Shown: positions 42,630-51,628, counted from the stretch's first letter. The stretch: DNA of 64,000 nucleotides from Cupriavidus agavae (GCF_004217045.1 NZ_SGXM01000011.1:83072-147071), one strand, 5' to 3'. Numbers and translations are program-made. The notes: generated by a model from the sequence alone, not told the origin.

Positions 42630-43628
42630 TCAGCGCTGTTCGGGCATGGCATCGGCGTCGCGCACCCAGATGATACGGGTGGTGTTGCCGCTGCCGAGCA
42701 CATCGGCGCGGAACACCAGCGATACCTTGAGCCGCCGCGCCCGGTCGTGGCGCACCAGCCCGTAGATCAGGAAGTAGTGGGTGCGCACATCGAGCGCGTC
42801 GGTGGCGTTCGATGCCTGCGGCGCCACCGACTGCAACTGCTTGGTCACGTCCCCGGTATTGTTGAAATAGGCGCGGTCGCGCTGGCGTACCAGTTCGCGG
42901 GCGCGGTCCAGCGGCAGCTTGTCGATCACGGCCGAGAGCACTTCGGCGTCGGCGGTGTTGGCGTTGACCTTGGTACGCTCGGGCAGCACGGTCACGAACG
43001 GCTCCAGCATCGCCACCATTTGCGGGTTGTAGCCGGGGATGGCCAGCAGGTCTTCCACGCTGTCGGGCGGGCGCGGCACGGGCTGGCCGTCCGGGGACAC
43101 GCCCCTGGCGGCGCGCAGGAAATACTGTGCCGTGGGCCCCGCCAGCGCCGCATTCATGCCGAGCGTTTGAAGCAGGCGCTGGAAGGCCAGCAGCGAAACC
43201 GGGTCCACATTGGCCACGCGCGCGCCGTTCTCGGCCTGCCAGAGATAGAGGTTGGTCAGGTTGAAGCGCGCCTGGGCGTCGAGGATGCGGCCCGAGACGA
43301 ACGAGGTCTCGCCGGCCTGGTCGGTACTGACGCCGGCGCCGAGGAAGTCTGACAGGCGCGTCTCGGCCACCGGCACCGACCACGGCTCGCCAAGGTAGTC
43401 GACCTGCGAGCGGCGCTGGTCGTCGCGCAGGATCAGCCGCGACCAGTCCACCGCGGCGCGCTCGATCCATTCGGCCTGCGCCATCAGCCGCTGATTTTCG
43501 ATCGAGCGGATCTGCACCTGCTGGCGCCAGAGCAGGCCGGACACCACCACCACGGCCAGCGTGACCATCAGCAGGGCAGTCACCACGGCGGCGCCGGACT
43601 GCCGGCGCGAAGGGCTGCGCTGTGTCAT
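42630..43628 (-). CDS. gspK: Type II secretion minor pseudopilin GspK
   Basis: A 332-residue pseudopilin. The prepilin start QSGAAVVTALLMVTLAVVVVSGLLW has the processing site after Gly (about residue 12) but Ala where other pseudopilins have Phe, and GspK-type absence of Glu5. A large alpha domain with VNANTADAEVLSAVIDKLP follows. GspK caps the pseudopilus with GspI and GspJ. It overlaps gspJ by 4 nt. Confidence 0.94.
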   Translation of the reverse strand: MTQRSPSRRQSGAAVVTALLMVTLAVVVVSGLLWRQQVQIRSIENQRLMAQAEWIERAAVDWSRLILRDDQRRSQVDYLGEPWSVPVAETRLSDFLGAGVSTDQAGETSFVSGRILDAQARFNLTNLYLWQAENGARVANVDPVSLLAFQRLLQTLGMNAALAGPTAQYFLRAARGVSPDGQPVPRPPDSVEDLLAIPGYNPQMVAMLEPFVTVLPERTKVNANTADAEVLSAVIDKLPLDRARELVRQRDRAYFNNTGDVTKQLQSVAPQASNATDALDVRTHYFLIYGLVRHDRARRLKVSLVFRADVLGSGNTTRIIWVRDADAMPEQR

Positions 43629-44371
43629 GACATGCCGGTCATGCAGACCTTCTGGAACTGGCGCGAGGCGTCGCCGTCGCCCATGCGGGCAAAGACGTTC
43701 AGTTCGATGGCGCGGATGCCGACCGTGTTCGAGAAGGTGCCGGCTTCGCCGGAGCCCGCGTCTGCATCGCTGGCACCGGCCGCGACCGCCGCCACGGCGC
43801 TGGCTGCCCCGCTGGCCTGGCGCAACGCGGTGCGTACCCGGCCTGTCTCCACCAGCCAGCCCACGGGCTCCACCCACGCGCGCGCCGAAAGCTGGTCGGT
43901 ATCGGCCAGCAGCGGGCGAAGCTGGGCGCCCGGGCTGTTGGCCTGCCGCAGGTTGAGGATCGCGTTCTGCACCTCGTTGCGCGTGCTGGCCGGGCGGCTG
44001 GCGGCGCGGACGACGGTGTTGCCGTCGAGCCGGTAGGCCACCACTTGCCACGTGGGCGCCTGTCCGGCGTCGCGGCGGTCGCGCACCAGCAGCAACTGGT
44101 TCGGGCTGATCTCCACGGGGCTCGTGTCGAGCTGGGCCGGCTTGGCCAGATGCTCGCAATCGGACTGGAACTGGCCGTAGAGCACTTTCAGGGCGTCGAG
44201 GCGCGCGTCGTGGTCGGTCAGGCGCTCGCGGCTGCGCGTCAGCGAATCCAGCGCGCGCCAGCCAATCACCGCCATCACGGCCAGCAGCGTGATGGCGACC
44301 AGCATTTCCAGCAGGGTGAAGCCACGGGTGCCACGGCGGCCGCGCCGGCTGCGGAGTCGGTCAGAGCACAT
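43625..44371 (-). CDS. gspJ: Type II secretion minor pseudopilin GspJ
   Basis: A 248-residue pseudopilin: the type IV prepilin cleavage motif is RGFTLLEMLVAITLLAVMAVIGW, with Glu5 present. A C-terminal Ala/Gly-rich insert (AVAAVAAGASDADAGSGEAG) lengthens it relative to typical GspJ (about 200). It overlaps gspI by 11 nt. Confidence 0.94.
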   Translation of the reverse strand: MCSDRLRSRRGRRGTRGFTLLEMLVAITLLAVMAVIGWRALDSLTRSRERLTDHDARLDALKVLYGQFQSDCEHLAKPAQLDTSPVEISPNQLLLVRDRRDAGQAPTWQVVAYRLDGNTVVRAASRPASTRNEVQNAILNLRQANSPGAQLRPLLADTDQLSARAWVEPVGWLVETGRVRTALRQASGAASAVAAVAAGASDADAGSGEAGTFSNTVGIRAIELNVFARMGDGDASRQFQKVCMTGMS

Positions 44372-44762
44372 TGCGCGTCTCGTTGGGAATCAGCGTGACC
44401 AGCCATGCCAGCCGCACCGACCTGTCGGTCCCCGAGGGGTAGACCGCGATTTCCACGCGCCGGAACGACGGGTTGGGGGTGCCCGAGATCGTCTCTTCGC
44501 AGTACAGCGGCACGCCGCCCTGCGGGCACTCGTAACCGCGCGAGCCCGGCTCGGGCCAGGTTTTCGACAGCCGCAGCGTGGCCAGGTGGTTCTCGGCGCT
44601 GAACTCGGCCAGCATGCGCTGCTGCAGCGCGCGGCTCGACTCGGTCATCGACCCCATCGCGCGCATGGCGGCGGTCAGCGCGACGGCCAGGATGGTCAGC
44701 GCCACCAGCACCTCGATCAGCGTGAAGCCACGGGCGGCAGATTTGCGGAAGGCCAGGGTCAT
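44361..44762 (-). CDS. gspI: Type II secretion minor pseudopilin GspI
   Basis: A 133-residue pseudopilin with RGFTLIEVLVALTILAVALTAAM as prepilin motif, Glu5 present. Length and the MGSMTESSRALQQRMLAEFSAENHLA segment fit GspI. It overlaps gspH by 4 nt. Confidence 0.94.
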   Translation of the reverse strand: MTLAFRKSAARGFTLIEVLVALTILAVALTAAMRAMGSMTESSRALQQRMLAEFSAENHLATLRLSKTWPEPGSRGYECPQGGVPLYCEETISGTPNPSFRRVEIAVYPSGTDRSVRLAWLVTLIPNETRNVL

Positions 44763-45271
44763 GGGGTGGACGTGGCCACGTAGCGGCCGCTGCCGTCGCC
44801 GGTGACATCGATGCGGATGTCGCCGCGCGTGAGCACCAGCCTTTGCGGTTCGTCAATCAGCTCGCGGCCAAACACGAGCCGGACCGGGCCATTGCCGAAC
44901 TGGCGCCCGCCCTGCGTCACCACGGCGCCGTCCAGCGCCAGGCGCCACTGGCCCGGCGCAAACACGTCGGCGCGCATCGGCACCCAGCCCTGCGGCGTGG
45001 ATTCAAGAAAACGCCATCCCGAGGCATTGCCTTCCCAGGCAATCGGCCGGGCGCCAAGCTGGGCATCTTCCTGGGCGAGTTCGAACAGGCGGGCGATCCG
45101 CTGTCCATCGTCGAGTACGCGGCCGCGGTCGTTGGGCGTGGCGTTGACGGCCACTAAAGAAATGACGATGCCGGCGATCACCATGACCACCAGCAGTTCA
45201 AGCAGCGTGAAGCCGGCGTGCCGGCGACGCGGGGAAAGGGCGGCCATGCCGCGCGGCGTCGCCGGATACAT
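44759..45271 (-). CDS. gspH: Type II secretion minor pseudopilin GspH
   Basis: A 170-residue pseudopilin. HAGFTLLELLVVMVIAGIVISLV is the prepilin motif and the C-terminal beta domain includes RLVFGRELIDEPQRLVLTRGDIRIDV. The start is uncertain: ATG 45271 gives an 18-residue basic leader, ATG 45247 a 10-residue one; neither has a strong ribosome site. It begins 14 nt after the gspG stop. Confidence 0.9.
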   Translation of the reverse strand: MYPATPRGMAALSPRRRHAGFTLLELLVVMVIAGIVISLVAVNATPNDRGRVLDDGQRIARLFELAQEDAQLGARPIAWEGNASGWRFLESTPQGWVPMRADVFAPGQWRLALDGAVVTQGGRQFGNGPVRLVFGRELIDEPQRLVLTRGDIRIDVTGDGSGRYVATSTP

Positions 45272-45285
45272 GAGAGGGGAGGGGC

Positions 45286-45735
45286 TTATTCCCAGTTGCC
45301 GATATCGGCGTCGTTCGCGCTGCCGCCGGCCTGGCCGTCGGCGCCGAAGCTGAATACGTCGATCTCGCCGCGCACGCCCGGGTTCAGGTACTGGTACGGG
45401 TTGCCCCACGGGTCCTTGGGCAGCTTTTCCAGATAGCCGCCGCCCTTCCAGTTGTTGGGCACGGGCTCGGTGGTGGGCTTGCTGACCAGCGCCGACACGC
45501 CCTGTTCGGTGGTCGGGTAGCGGCCATTGTCGAGGCGGTACAGCTTGAGGGCCTGCATGATCGACGAGATGTCCTGGCGGGCCGCGACGATACGGGCCTC
45601 GTCGGGACGGCTCATGATCTTGGGCACGACCAGTGCGGCCAGCACCCCAAGGATCACGATCACCACCATGATTTCGATCAGCGTGAAGCCGCGGGCGCGG
45701 CGACGGGTTTCGGTCCGGTGGGTGTTTCTGCGCAT
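45286..45735 (-). CDS. gspG: Type II secretion major pseudopilin GspG
   Basis: A 149-residue protein. The motif RARGFTLIEIMVVIVILGVLAALVVPKIM is the prepilin processing site and helix, and PTTEQGVSALVSKPTTEPVPNNW followed by YLEKLPKDPWGNPYQYLNPG is the conserved GspG signature including the calcium-binding loop. It is the first gene of the minus-strand operon, and the promoter lies in the 162-nt gap shared with nsrR. Confidence 0.97.
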   Translation of the reverse strand: MRRNTHRTETRRRARGFTLIEIMVVIVILGVLAALVVPKIMSRPDEARIVAARQDISSIMQALKLYRLDNGRYPTTEQGVSALVSKPTTEPVPNNWKGGGYLEKLPKDPWGNPYQYLNPGVRGEIDVFSFGADGQAGGSANDADIGNWE

Positions 45736-45858
45736 CGTGTCTGTGGTCTTGAGTCCGAGTATGGCCGAAGAGTATAACGCCCGCGGCATGACGGTTTGGT
45801 GTGGCGGGCCGGCGGTGGTCCCGATTTTGTGTACCAATCTGCAACTGCAACTTAAAAC

Positions 45859-45878
45859 TTGCATTTGAGATGCATCAA
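45859..45878. promoter_or_regulatory. NsrR-type operator upstream of nsrR
   Basis: TTGCATTTGAGATGCATCAA, with TGCAT and ATGCA arms at 45860-45864 and 45870-45874, closely matches the known NsrR consensus half-site (ATGCATTT-type, as at E. coli hmp). It lies 20 nt before the nsrR ATG, so nsrR is likely autoregulated. Confidence 0.7.
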
Positions 45879-45897
45879 TTCTATGATTCGCATCACG

Positions 45898-46347
45898 ATG
45901 CAACTGACCCGATTCTCCGACTACGCCCTGCGCATGCTGATGTACGTATCGCGCGCGGATGGTAGCCGTCCCATCACGATCGCCGAAGTCGGCCAGCAGT
46001 TCGACATTTCGCACAACCACCTGGTCAAGGTGGCGGCGCGGCTGTCGAAGCTGGGCTGGATCACGGCGACGCGCGGCCGCAATGGCGGGCTGCAGCTGGG
46101 TCCGGATGCCGAGAAGCTGTCGATCGGCACCATCCTGCGTGAACTGGAAGGCCGCAAGGCCATCGTCGACTGCGGCAGCCCGCCGTGCGTGCTGCGCGGC
46201 AACTGCCGCCTGAAGCACGCGCTGGACGCCGCCGAGGAAGCATTCTACAGCGCGCTCGACGGTGTGACACTGGGCGAGGTGAACGGCAGTACCGCTGAAT
46301 CGATCATCACGCTGCATCGGGATTTTCTGAGCCGGCGCGCAGCCTGA
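45898..46347 (+). CDS. nsrR: Nitric-oxide-sensing Rrf2 family repressor NsrR
   Basis: A 149-residue iron-sulfur regulator. MQLTRFSDYALRMLMYV is the Rrf2/NsrR start, the winged helix covers residues 25-75 (SHNHLVKVAARLSKLGW), and Cys92, Cys97 and Cys103 in DCGSPPCVLRGNC match the three cluster ligands of E. coli NsrR, one residue shifted. ATG 45898 is used. It represses hmp, 90 nt downstream; NO removes repression. Confidence 0.94.
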   Translation: MQLTRFSDYALRMLMYVSRADGSRPITIAEVGQQFDISHNHLVKVAARLSKLGWITATRGRNGGLQLGPDAEKLSIGTILRELEGRKAIVDCGSPPCVLRGNCRLKHALDAAEEAFYSALDGVTLGEVNGSTAESIITLHRDFLSRRAA

Positions 46348-46402
46348 CGCCCGGGAGTCACCCCGGACGCGGTCCGCCGCCGGCTTTGTTGTGCCCAAAA
46401 AC

Positions 46403-46419
46403 ATGCATGTCAAATGCAT
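46403..46419. promoter_or_regulatory. NsrR-type operator upstream of hmp
   Basis: ATGCATGTCAAATGCAT is a pair of ATGCAT palindromes separated by five bases, in the AT-rich gap 19 nt before the hmp start. It is the expected NsrR site controlling the flavohaemoprotein. Confidence 0.75.
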
Positions 46420-46437
46420 ATAAAAGGAGTTTTGCTG

Positions 46438-47658
46438 ATGTTGTCCGCTGCTTCCCGCCCCTACATCGATGCCAGCGTCCCCGTGCTGCGCGAACACGGT
46501 CTTGCCATCACGACGCACTTCTACCGCGAGATGTTCGCGGCGCGCCCCGAACTCAAGAGTCTTTTCAACATGGGCAACCAGGCCAACGGCTCGCAGCAGC
46601 AGTCGCTGGCCTCGGCCGTGTTTGCCTATGCCGCCAATATGGACCGGGCCGATGTGCTGGCGCCCGTGGTCGAGCGCATCGTCCACAAGCACGTGGCCGT
46701 GGGCCTGACGCCGGCGCACTACCCGATCGTGGGCAAGTACCTGATCGAAGCCATTGCCGCCGTGCTGGGCGACGCCGCCACGCCGCCGCTGCTGGCCGCC
46801 TGGGACGAGGCGTACTGGCTGCTGGCCGGGGAGCTGATTGCCGCCGAGGCCCGGCTGTACGACCGCGCCGGCGTGGCCGCCGGCCAGCTGCTGCGCGTGC
46901 GCGTGGTCAGCCGCGAACAGGAAAGCGAGCACGTGGTGGCGCTGACGCTGGCCGCCGCCGATGGCGCCGCGCTGCGCGACTTCAAGCCGGGCCAGTACAT
47001 CAGCGTGGAAGCGCGGCTCGGCGACGGCACCCGCCAACTGCGCCAGTACTCGCTGTCGGGCGAGCGCGGCCTGCCCACGTGGCGCATCTCGGTCAAGCGC
47101 GAGGAAGGCAACGCCGAGACGCCGGCGGGCGCGGTATCGAACTGGCTCCACGACAACGCCCATGTCGACACGACCCTGCACGTCAGCACCCCCTGGGGCG
47201 ATTTCGCGCCGACGCTCGACGACCGCCGCCCGATCGTGCTGATGTCGGCCGGGATCGGCGTGACGCCGATGGTGTCGGTGCTGCGCACGCTGGCCCGCGA
47301 GAATCCGCATCGCCACGTGCTGTTTGCCCACGCGGCGCGCCATGGCGGCCATCACGCACACCGTGACGACGTGGTCTGGGCGCGCGAACGGATGCCGAAC
47401 CTGCGTACCCATGTCAGCTACGAGCAGCCGGCTGCCACCGACCGCACCGGCCACGACTACGACCACGCCGGCACCATGCCGATTGGCGCGCTGCTGCAGG
47501 CCGAGCAGACGTCGGGCTTCCAGGACGCGCGTTTCTACCTGTGCGGCCCGCTCGGCTTCATGCAGGCGCAGCGACACGCGCTGATCGCCGCCGGCGTGCC
47601 GGTGGGCCACATCCACCGCGAGGTGTTCGGTCCCGACCTGCTCGACGACCTGCTCTGA
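46438..47658 (+). CDS. hmp: Flavohaemoprotein (nitric oxide dioxygenase)
   Basis: A 406-residue cytosolic enzyme that turns NO and O2 into nitrate using NADH and FAD. The globin domain covers residues 1-135 with Tyr29 and Gln53 in the distal pocket and His85 (IVHKHVAVGL) as proximal haem ligand, all at E. coli Hmp positions. RQYSLS (about 200) binds FAD and SAGIGVTPMVSVLRTLA the NAD loop. AAAAGGAG precedes ATG 46438. It is regulated by NsrR. Confidence 0.96.
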   Translation: MLSAASRPYIDASVPVLREHGLAITTHFYREMFAARPELKSLFNMGNQANGSQQQSLASAVFAYAANMDRADVLAPVVERIVHKHVAVGLTPAHYPIVGKYLIEAIAAVLGDAATPPLLAAWDEAYWLLAGELIAAEARLYDRAGVAAGQLLRVRVVSREQESEHVVALTLAAADGAALRDFKPGQYISVEARLGDGTRQLRQYSLSGERGLPTWRISVKREEGNAETPAGAVSNWLHDNAHVDTTLHVSTPWGDFAPTLDDRRPIVLMSAGIGVTPMVSVLRTLARENPHRHVLFAHAARHGGHHAHRDDVVWARERMPNLRTHVSYEQPAATDRTGHDYDHAGTMPIGALLQAEQTSGFQDARFYLCGPLGFMQAQRHALIAAGVPVGHIHREVFGPDLLDDLL

Positions 47659-47754
47659 GCCACGGCGCCGACGGTTGACGACTCTGACAGACAACCGTCG
47701 TATCTGTCTGGTACGCTAGGCGGTCCTTTTTTCCGCCGCCTGGCGACCCTGCCC

Positions 47755-48420
47755 GTGCCAACCCTGACCCGGCCCGCTTTCCGTTTCGATCTCTCCGCCG
47801 CCTGGCTGCCGCGCCTCGCGGGCCTGGCGCTGTTTGCCGCACTGTGCGCGCTGGTCACGCACTGGGTGCTGGCGTTCAGCGCCATGCGCACGATTCCCGT
47901 GCCGAAGACCGCGCGGATCGCCCAGACCGAGGCCGTGGAAACCGGTGCCGTGGCCACGTTGTTCGGCGGCAGCGCGCAGGCGGGTGTGCGCGACATCCAG
48001 GTGATCGGCGTCGTGGCCGACCTCGATGGCGTGGGGCCGGCGGCGGCAATCCTGTCGATCGACGGCGGACCGCCCAAGGCCGTGCGCGCAGGCGCCTTGC
48101 TGTCTTCCCAGATCAAATTGACCGAGATCCATGGCCGCAAGGTGGTGATCGAGCGCAACGGCGTGCGCCAGGAAATCGCGCTGCCGCTGCAAAATTCGGT
48201 CAGCGTTGGCCGTCCGGGCAACCTTGCCGCGACCCCGCCGGCCGGCGCGGCCGCGCCGCTCTCCACGCCGATGCCCGCCCCGGCACAGGCCGCACCGCCG
48301 CCGGCCGCCAGCGTCCCGCCCACGCCGCAGGGCTTCCCGCAGAACGTGCCGCCGGGCGTGCAGCAGCCCATGCAGCAGGTGGCCCCGCAAATGCAGGGTG
48401 GCGAGGGCGCTCCCAACTAG
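47755..48420 (+). CDS. gspC: Type II secretion protein GspC
   Basis: A 221-residue bitopic protein. A helix at about residues 18-42 (LPRLAGLALFAALCALVTHWVLAF) is followed by the HR domain VRDIQVIGVVADLDGVGPAAAILSIDGGPPKAVRAGALL, the region that binds GspD N0. The C-terminus is a Pro/Ala/Gln-rich tail in place of a PDZ or coiled-coil domain. The start is GTG 47755. It is on the plus strand, apart from the rest of the gsp block and divergent from gspG with nsrR-hmp between. Confidence 0.88.
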   Translation: MPTLTRPAFRFDLSAAWLPRLAGLALFAALCALVTHWVLAFSAMRTIPVPKTARIAQTEAVETGAVATLFGGSAQAGVRDIQVIGVVADLDGVGPAAAILSIDGGPPKAVRAGALLSSQIKLTEIHGRKVVIERNGVRQEIALPLQNSVSVGRPGNLAATPPAGAAAPLSTPMPAPAQAAPPPAASVPPTPQGFPQNVPPGVQQPMQQVAPQMQGGEGAPN

Positions 48421-48598
48421 GCCGGAGCAGCGCAGCGACGGTTTCAACGTGTTGCGCAATATTTGACTGTCTTGCGGCTGTTTACGGCGCGAGTCGATTC
48501 TGTGAGGCCCGTAACATCGTATTAAAAGTGCCAACTTGCGGTGGATGTCTGCGTTCTAATCCATACACGCACAACGTGTGATGAAAAGGAGCACAGAC

Positions 48599-49219
48599 AT
48601 GCAACGGAATCACAAGACGCAGATCTTCAAGAGCTTTATCGCGGCCTCGGCCGTGTTCCTGACCGCAGGCGCCGCCATGGCGCAGACCACCGCGGCCCCC
48701 ACGACGACCCCCGCCGCGCCGGCCCCGCAGGCAGCGCCGCAGGGTGGTCCGGACCATCACCACCGCATGGGTGGCCCCGGCGGTCGGCATGGCGGCATGA
48801 TGATGATGAAGTCGATCGATACCGACGGTGACGGCGCGATCTCGAAGGCCGAGGCCGACGCGCTGTTCAACAAGATCGACACCAACCGCGACGGCAAGCT
48901 CGACAAGCAGGAGATGGCCGCGCACCGCAAGGCCATGTTCGAGCAACACCGTGCCGAGATGAAGGCCCACTTCGAACAGAAGTTCAAGGCCGCCGACAAG
49001 AACAACGACGGCGCCCTGACGCGCGACGAGTTCAAGGCCGCGTTCCCGCGCATGGCCAGTCGCTTCGACCGGCTCGACGCCAATCGTGACGGCAAGGTGA
49101 CCATGGCCGAGGTCCAGTCGGACATGGAGAAGATGCGCAAGGAGCGGAAGGATCGTCCGCACCATCGCGCACCGGGCGGTGCTTCGGCCCCGGCCGCGCC
49201 CTCTTCGAGCGGCGGTTAA
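48599..49219 (+). CDS. Exported EF-hand calcium-binding protein
   Basis: A 206-residue protein with a signal peptide to about residue 28 (GAAMAQ), a His/Gly/Met-rich stretch (HHHRMGGPGGRHGG) and four EF-hand loops: DTDGDGAISKAE, DTNRDGKLDKQE, DKNNDGALTRDE and DANRDGKVTMAE. All four have full Asp/Asn ligand sets and a Glu at position 12, so calcium binding is expected. AAAAGGAGC precedes ATG 48599. Located between gspC and an Lrp gene; it might be a periplasmic or secreted product. Function unknown. Confidence 0.82.
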   Translation: MQRNHKTQIFKSFIAASAVFLTAGAAMAQTTAAPTTTPAAPAPQAAPQGGPDHHHRMGGPGGRHGGMMMMKSIDTDGDGAISKAEADALFNKIDTNRDGKLDKQEMAAHRKAMFEQHRAEMKAHFEQKFKAADKNNDGALTRDEFKAAFPRMASRFDRLDANRDGKVTMAEVQSDMEKMRKERKDRPHHRAPGGASAPAAPSSSGG

Positions 49220-49243
49220 GCCACTCGGCTGATGTAGTCCCCG

Positions 49244-49266
49244 CGCGGCCTCCGGGCCGCGTTTTT
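49244..49266 (+). terminator. Terminator after the EF-hand gene
   Basis: CGCGGCC (49244-49250) pairs with GGCCGCG (49255-49261) around TCCG and is followed by TTTTTC. It lies 25 nt after the EF-hand stop and reads as Rho-independent on the plus strand. Confidence 0.9.
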
Positions 49267-49426
49267 CATTGGCTGGCACCAGGCTTGCCTGCTGCAACGT
49301 GATGCATACGCGGGCCGCAAAGGCGTTCAACATAGATGCCGGCGTGAAATAAATTGCGGACTTGTGCCCGACTTGCTAAATTTGCGCAAAAAAATTGCCG
49401 ACAAACATATTGCGGAGCAACAAAAC

Positions 49427-49921
49427 GTGAGCAAGGTGGAGCTGGACAAGATCGACCGGAAGATTCTGGAGGTCCTGCAGACCAACGGGAGACTGACGAA
49501 CCTCGAAGTGGCCGAGCGCGTGAATCTGTCGCCAAGCCCGTGCCTGCGCCGTATCCGCCGGCTTGAGGAAATTGGCGTCATACGGCAGTACGCCGCACTG
49601 CTGGAGCCGAACAAGATCGGCCTGGGCCTGCTGGCGTATATCAATGTGCGCCTGGAGAAGCAGGGCGGCACGCCCAAGGGCAAGGCGCCGCTGGACCTGT
49701 TCCGCGCCGCCATCCAGACCTGGCCCGAGGTGGCCGCCTGCCACGCCATGACCGGCGAGATGGACTTGCTGCTCAAGGTCTATGTCGAGGACATGGAACA
49801 CTTTGCGCGCTTCATGCAGGAGCAGTTGCTGGCCCACCCGTCGGTTATCGACGTGCGGTCGAGCTTTGCGCTGGAATCGATCAAGGACACCACGGCGCTG
49901 CCGGTGGCCGGCGGCAACTGA
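49427..49921 (+). CDS. Lrp/AsnC family transcriptional regulator
   Basis: A 164-residue regulator. LDKIDRKILEVLQTNGRLTNLEVAERVNLSPSPCLRRIRRLEEIGVIRQY (helix-turn-helix, partial) is the Lrp N-terminus, and the C-terminal RAM domain has TGEMDLLLKVYVEDMEHFARFMQEQL. GTG 49427 with GGAG at 49414-49417 and a nine-base spacing is chosen; the frame extends to 49364 with an atypical Lys-rich leader. No amino acid gene is adjacent, so its target is unknown. A convergent GNAT gene follows after 94 nt. Confidence 0.88.
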   Translation: MSKVELDKIDRKILEVLQTNGRLTNLEVAERVNLSPSPCLRRIRRLEEIGVIRQYAALLEPNKIGLGLLAYINVRLEKQGGTPKGKAPLDLFRAAIQTWPEVAACHAMTGEMDLLLKVYVEDMEHFARFMQEQLLAHPSVIDVRSSFALESIKDTTALPVAGGN

Positions 49922-50015
49922 TTGCTGACCGTGGAAACAACAACGGCGCACCAATGCGGTGCGCCGTTTGTGTTGGCAGTTGGCCGTTGGCGGTCGGCAG
50001 TAGCCGGAAGGTCGG

Positions 50016-50714
50016 TCAGGCCGTGCCCTTGTGCGGCACCAGCGAGCGCCAGAAGCGCAGGCCGAAGCGGCGGACGTCGCGGAGGTTGCGGCGCACGACG
50101 TAGTCGAGGTCGGCCACCTGCTCGTCGATGACCTCGGTCAGGCGGCTCACCGTATCGGCGGGCGTCAGTTCCAGGTAGGCATCTGCCTCGCCATAGGCGA
50201 ACTGCACCTTCATGCCGGCCTTCTTGGCGATGTGCATCATCGCGGCGTTGCGCGACAGACAGTGCATGTACAGCGTGCGCACGTTCGTATTGCGGCCGTG
50301 CATGGCGGCCCGCTGGAACAGCGCGCTGCCGATGCCGCGCCCGCGGGCGCTCTTCGACACCGACACGCCGAACTCGGCCACGCGGCCCTGGGCGTTGTCG
50401 CGCAGGTTGGCGAAGTGTCCGACGCCCACCAGTTCCAGATGCTCGTCATACACGCCGAATACGCTGTCATGGTCGAAGTCGATGCTGTCGACGTACGCCT
50501 CGATCACGTGGTCACCCACCGACTGGCCGAAACGGAGCAGGCGATCCTCCTCGCCCAGGGCGAGAAAATGCTTGAGCAGGCGCGAGCGATGATGGGCCGC
50601 CAGTTCGCGCACCAGCGTGGTGTGGCGATGGGATGGCTTGCTCGCTTCGGCTGCGCGGCGCAGATCTTCGTCGGTGACGGCTCCGACGGCCTTGCTCAGT
50701 TCGAGCGGGTTCAC
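50016..50714 (-). CDS. GNAT family N-acetyltransferase
   Basis: A 232-residue protein. The segment VGVGHFANLRDNAQGRVAEFGVSVSKSARGRGIGSALFQRAAMHG carries the acetyl-CoA binding R-G-x-G-I-G motif, followed by MHCLSRNAAMMHIAKKAGM. GTG 50714 (VNPLELSK) with AAGAAGGA upstream is taken as start; the frame continues to 51017 without a plausible protein. The C-terminal 50 residues are basic. Substrate unknown. Confidence 0.84.
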   Translation of the reverse strand: MNPLELSKAVGAVTDEDLRRAAEASKPSHRHTTLVRELAAHHRSRLLKHFLALGEEDRLLRFGQSVGDHVIEAYVDSIDFDHDSVFGVYDEHLELVGVGHFANLRDNAQGRVAEFGVSVSKSARGRGIGSALFQRAAMHGRNTNVRTLYMHCLSRNAAMMHIAKKAGMKVQFAYGEADAYLELTPADTVSRLTEVIDEQVADLDYVVRRNLRDVRRFGLRFWRSLVPHKGTA

Positions 50715-51040
50715 TTGGATTTCCTTCTTCGGATCGATATAAACAAGGCAATGCAGGCGTTTCTGCCCAGTCTGTTTCCCGAAAGGCAACCAAGCGCCTC
50801 GCATTTGTGATGCAAAATGCAGGGTTCGGGCAAACACTAGGTTGCTGCAATGCGAAAAGTATTGTAGTGGATTTGTCAGGCCCGCGTAAGGTTTCGTGCG
50901 CAACCCCTTGGGAGGCCGCTTCGGCGACTTTTCCGAAATCGTTGCAAAATCAAGGGTTTGCCGTGTCGGCCGCCGACATGCGCCAGACCATTCTGTTGAT
51001 CTGCTGCAACGCCGCACAGTTGTAGAACAACCAGCCCCTT

Positions 51041-51628
51041 ATGGACGAGCCGCCAATTGTTGTGATCTATGCGCATCCCGCGCCGCGACGTTCCCGCGTC
51101 AACCACCCGCTGGCCGAGGCGCTGGCCGAGCTGCCGCACGTCGAGGTGCGCGAGCTGTACAAGCGTTATGTGGACTACGACATCGACGTCGTGGCCGAGC
51201 AGCGGTTGCTTGCGACCGCCGAAACCGTGGTGCTGCAGTTTCCGGTGCGCTGGTACAGCGTGCCGGCGCTGATGAAACTGTGGCTCGACGAGGTGCTGGA
51301 ACACGGCTGGGCGTACGGCCCGGGCGGCACGGCGCTGCGCGGCAAGTCGATGCTGGCCGTGGTCAGCACGGGCGGGCATGCCGATGCCTACGGCCCGGAC
51401 GGCGTGCACGGCCATCCGATCGGCGATTTCCTGCTGCCGCTCGAACAGACCGCGCTGCTGTGCGGCATGTCGTGGCTGCCGCCGGTGGTCCTTCATGACG
51501 CCGACCGCGCCGACCCCGACGCCGTGGCGCTCCATATCGAGCACGTGGCCCGCCATCTGGCGCCGCCGCCGCTGCCGCCTGAAACCCAGGACTGGCCCGA
51601 GACCGAGCAGACGGGGGAGGGCGCATGA
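51041..51628 (+). CDS. KefF/KefG-like flavodoxin-fold ancillary protein
   Basis: A 195-residue NAD(P)H:quinone oxidoreductase-type protein. VIYAHPAPRRSRVNHPLAEAL is the phosphate loop of the family and QFPVRWYSVPALMKLWLDEVLEHGWAYG is diagnostic of KefF/KefG, which bind and activate Kef potassium antiporters. The stop overlaps the next start by 4 nt (ATGA), so it acts with the downstream KefC. Confidence 0.9.
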   Translation: MDEPPIVVIYAHPAPRRSRVNHPLAEALAELPHVEVRELYKRYVDYDIDVVAEQRLLATAETVVLQFPVRWYSVPALMKLWLDEVLEHGWAYGPGGTALRGKSMLAVVSTGGHADAYGPDGVHGHPIGDFLLPLEQTALLCGMSWLPPVVLHDADRADPDAVALHIEHVARHLAPPPLPPETQDWPETEQTGEGA

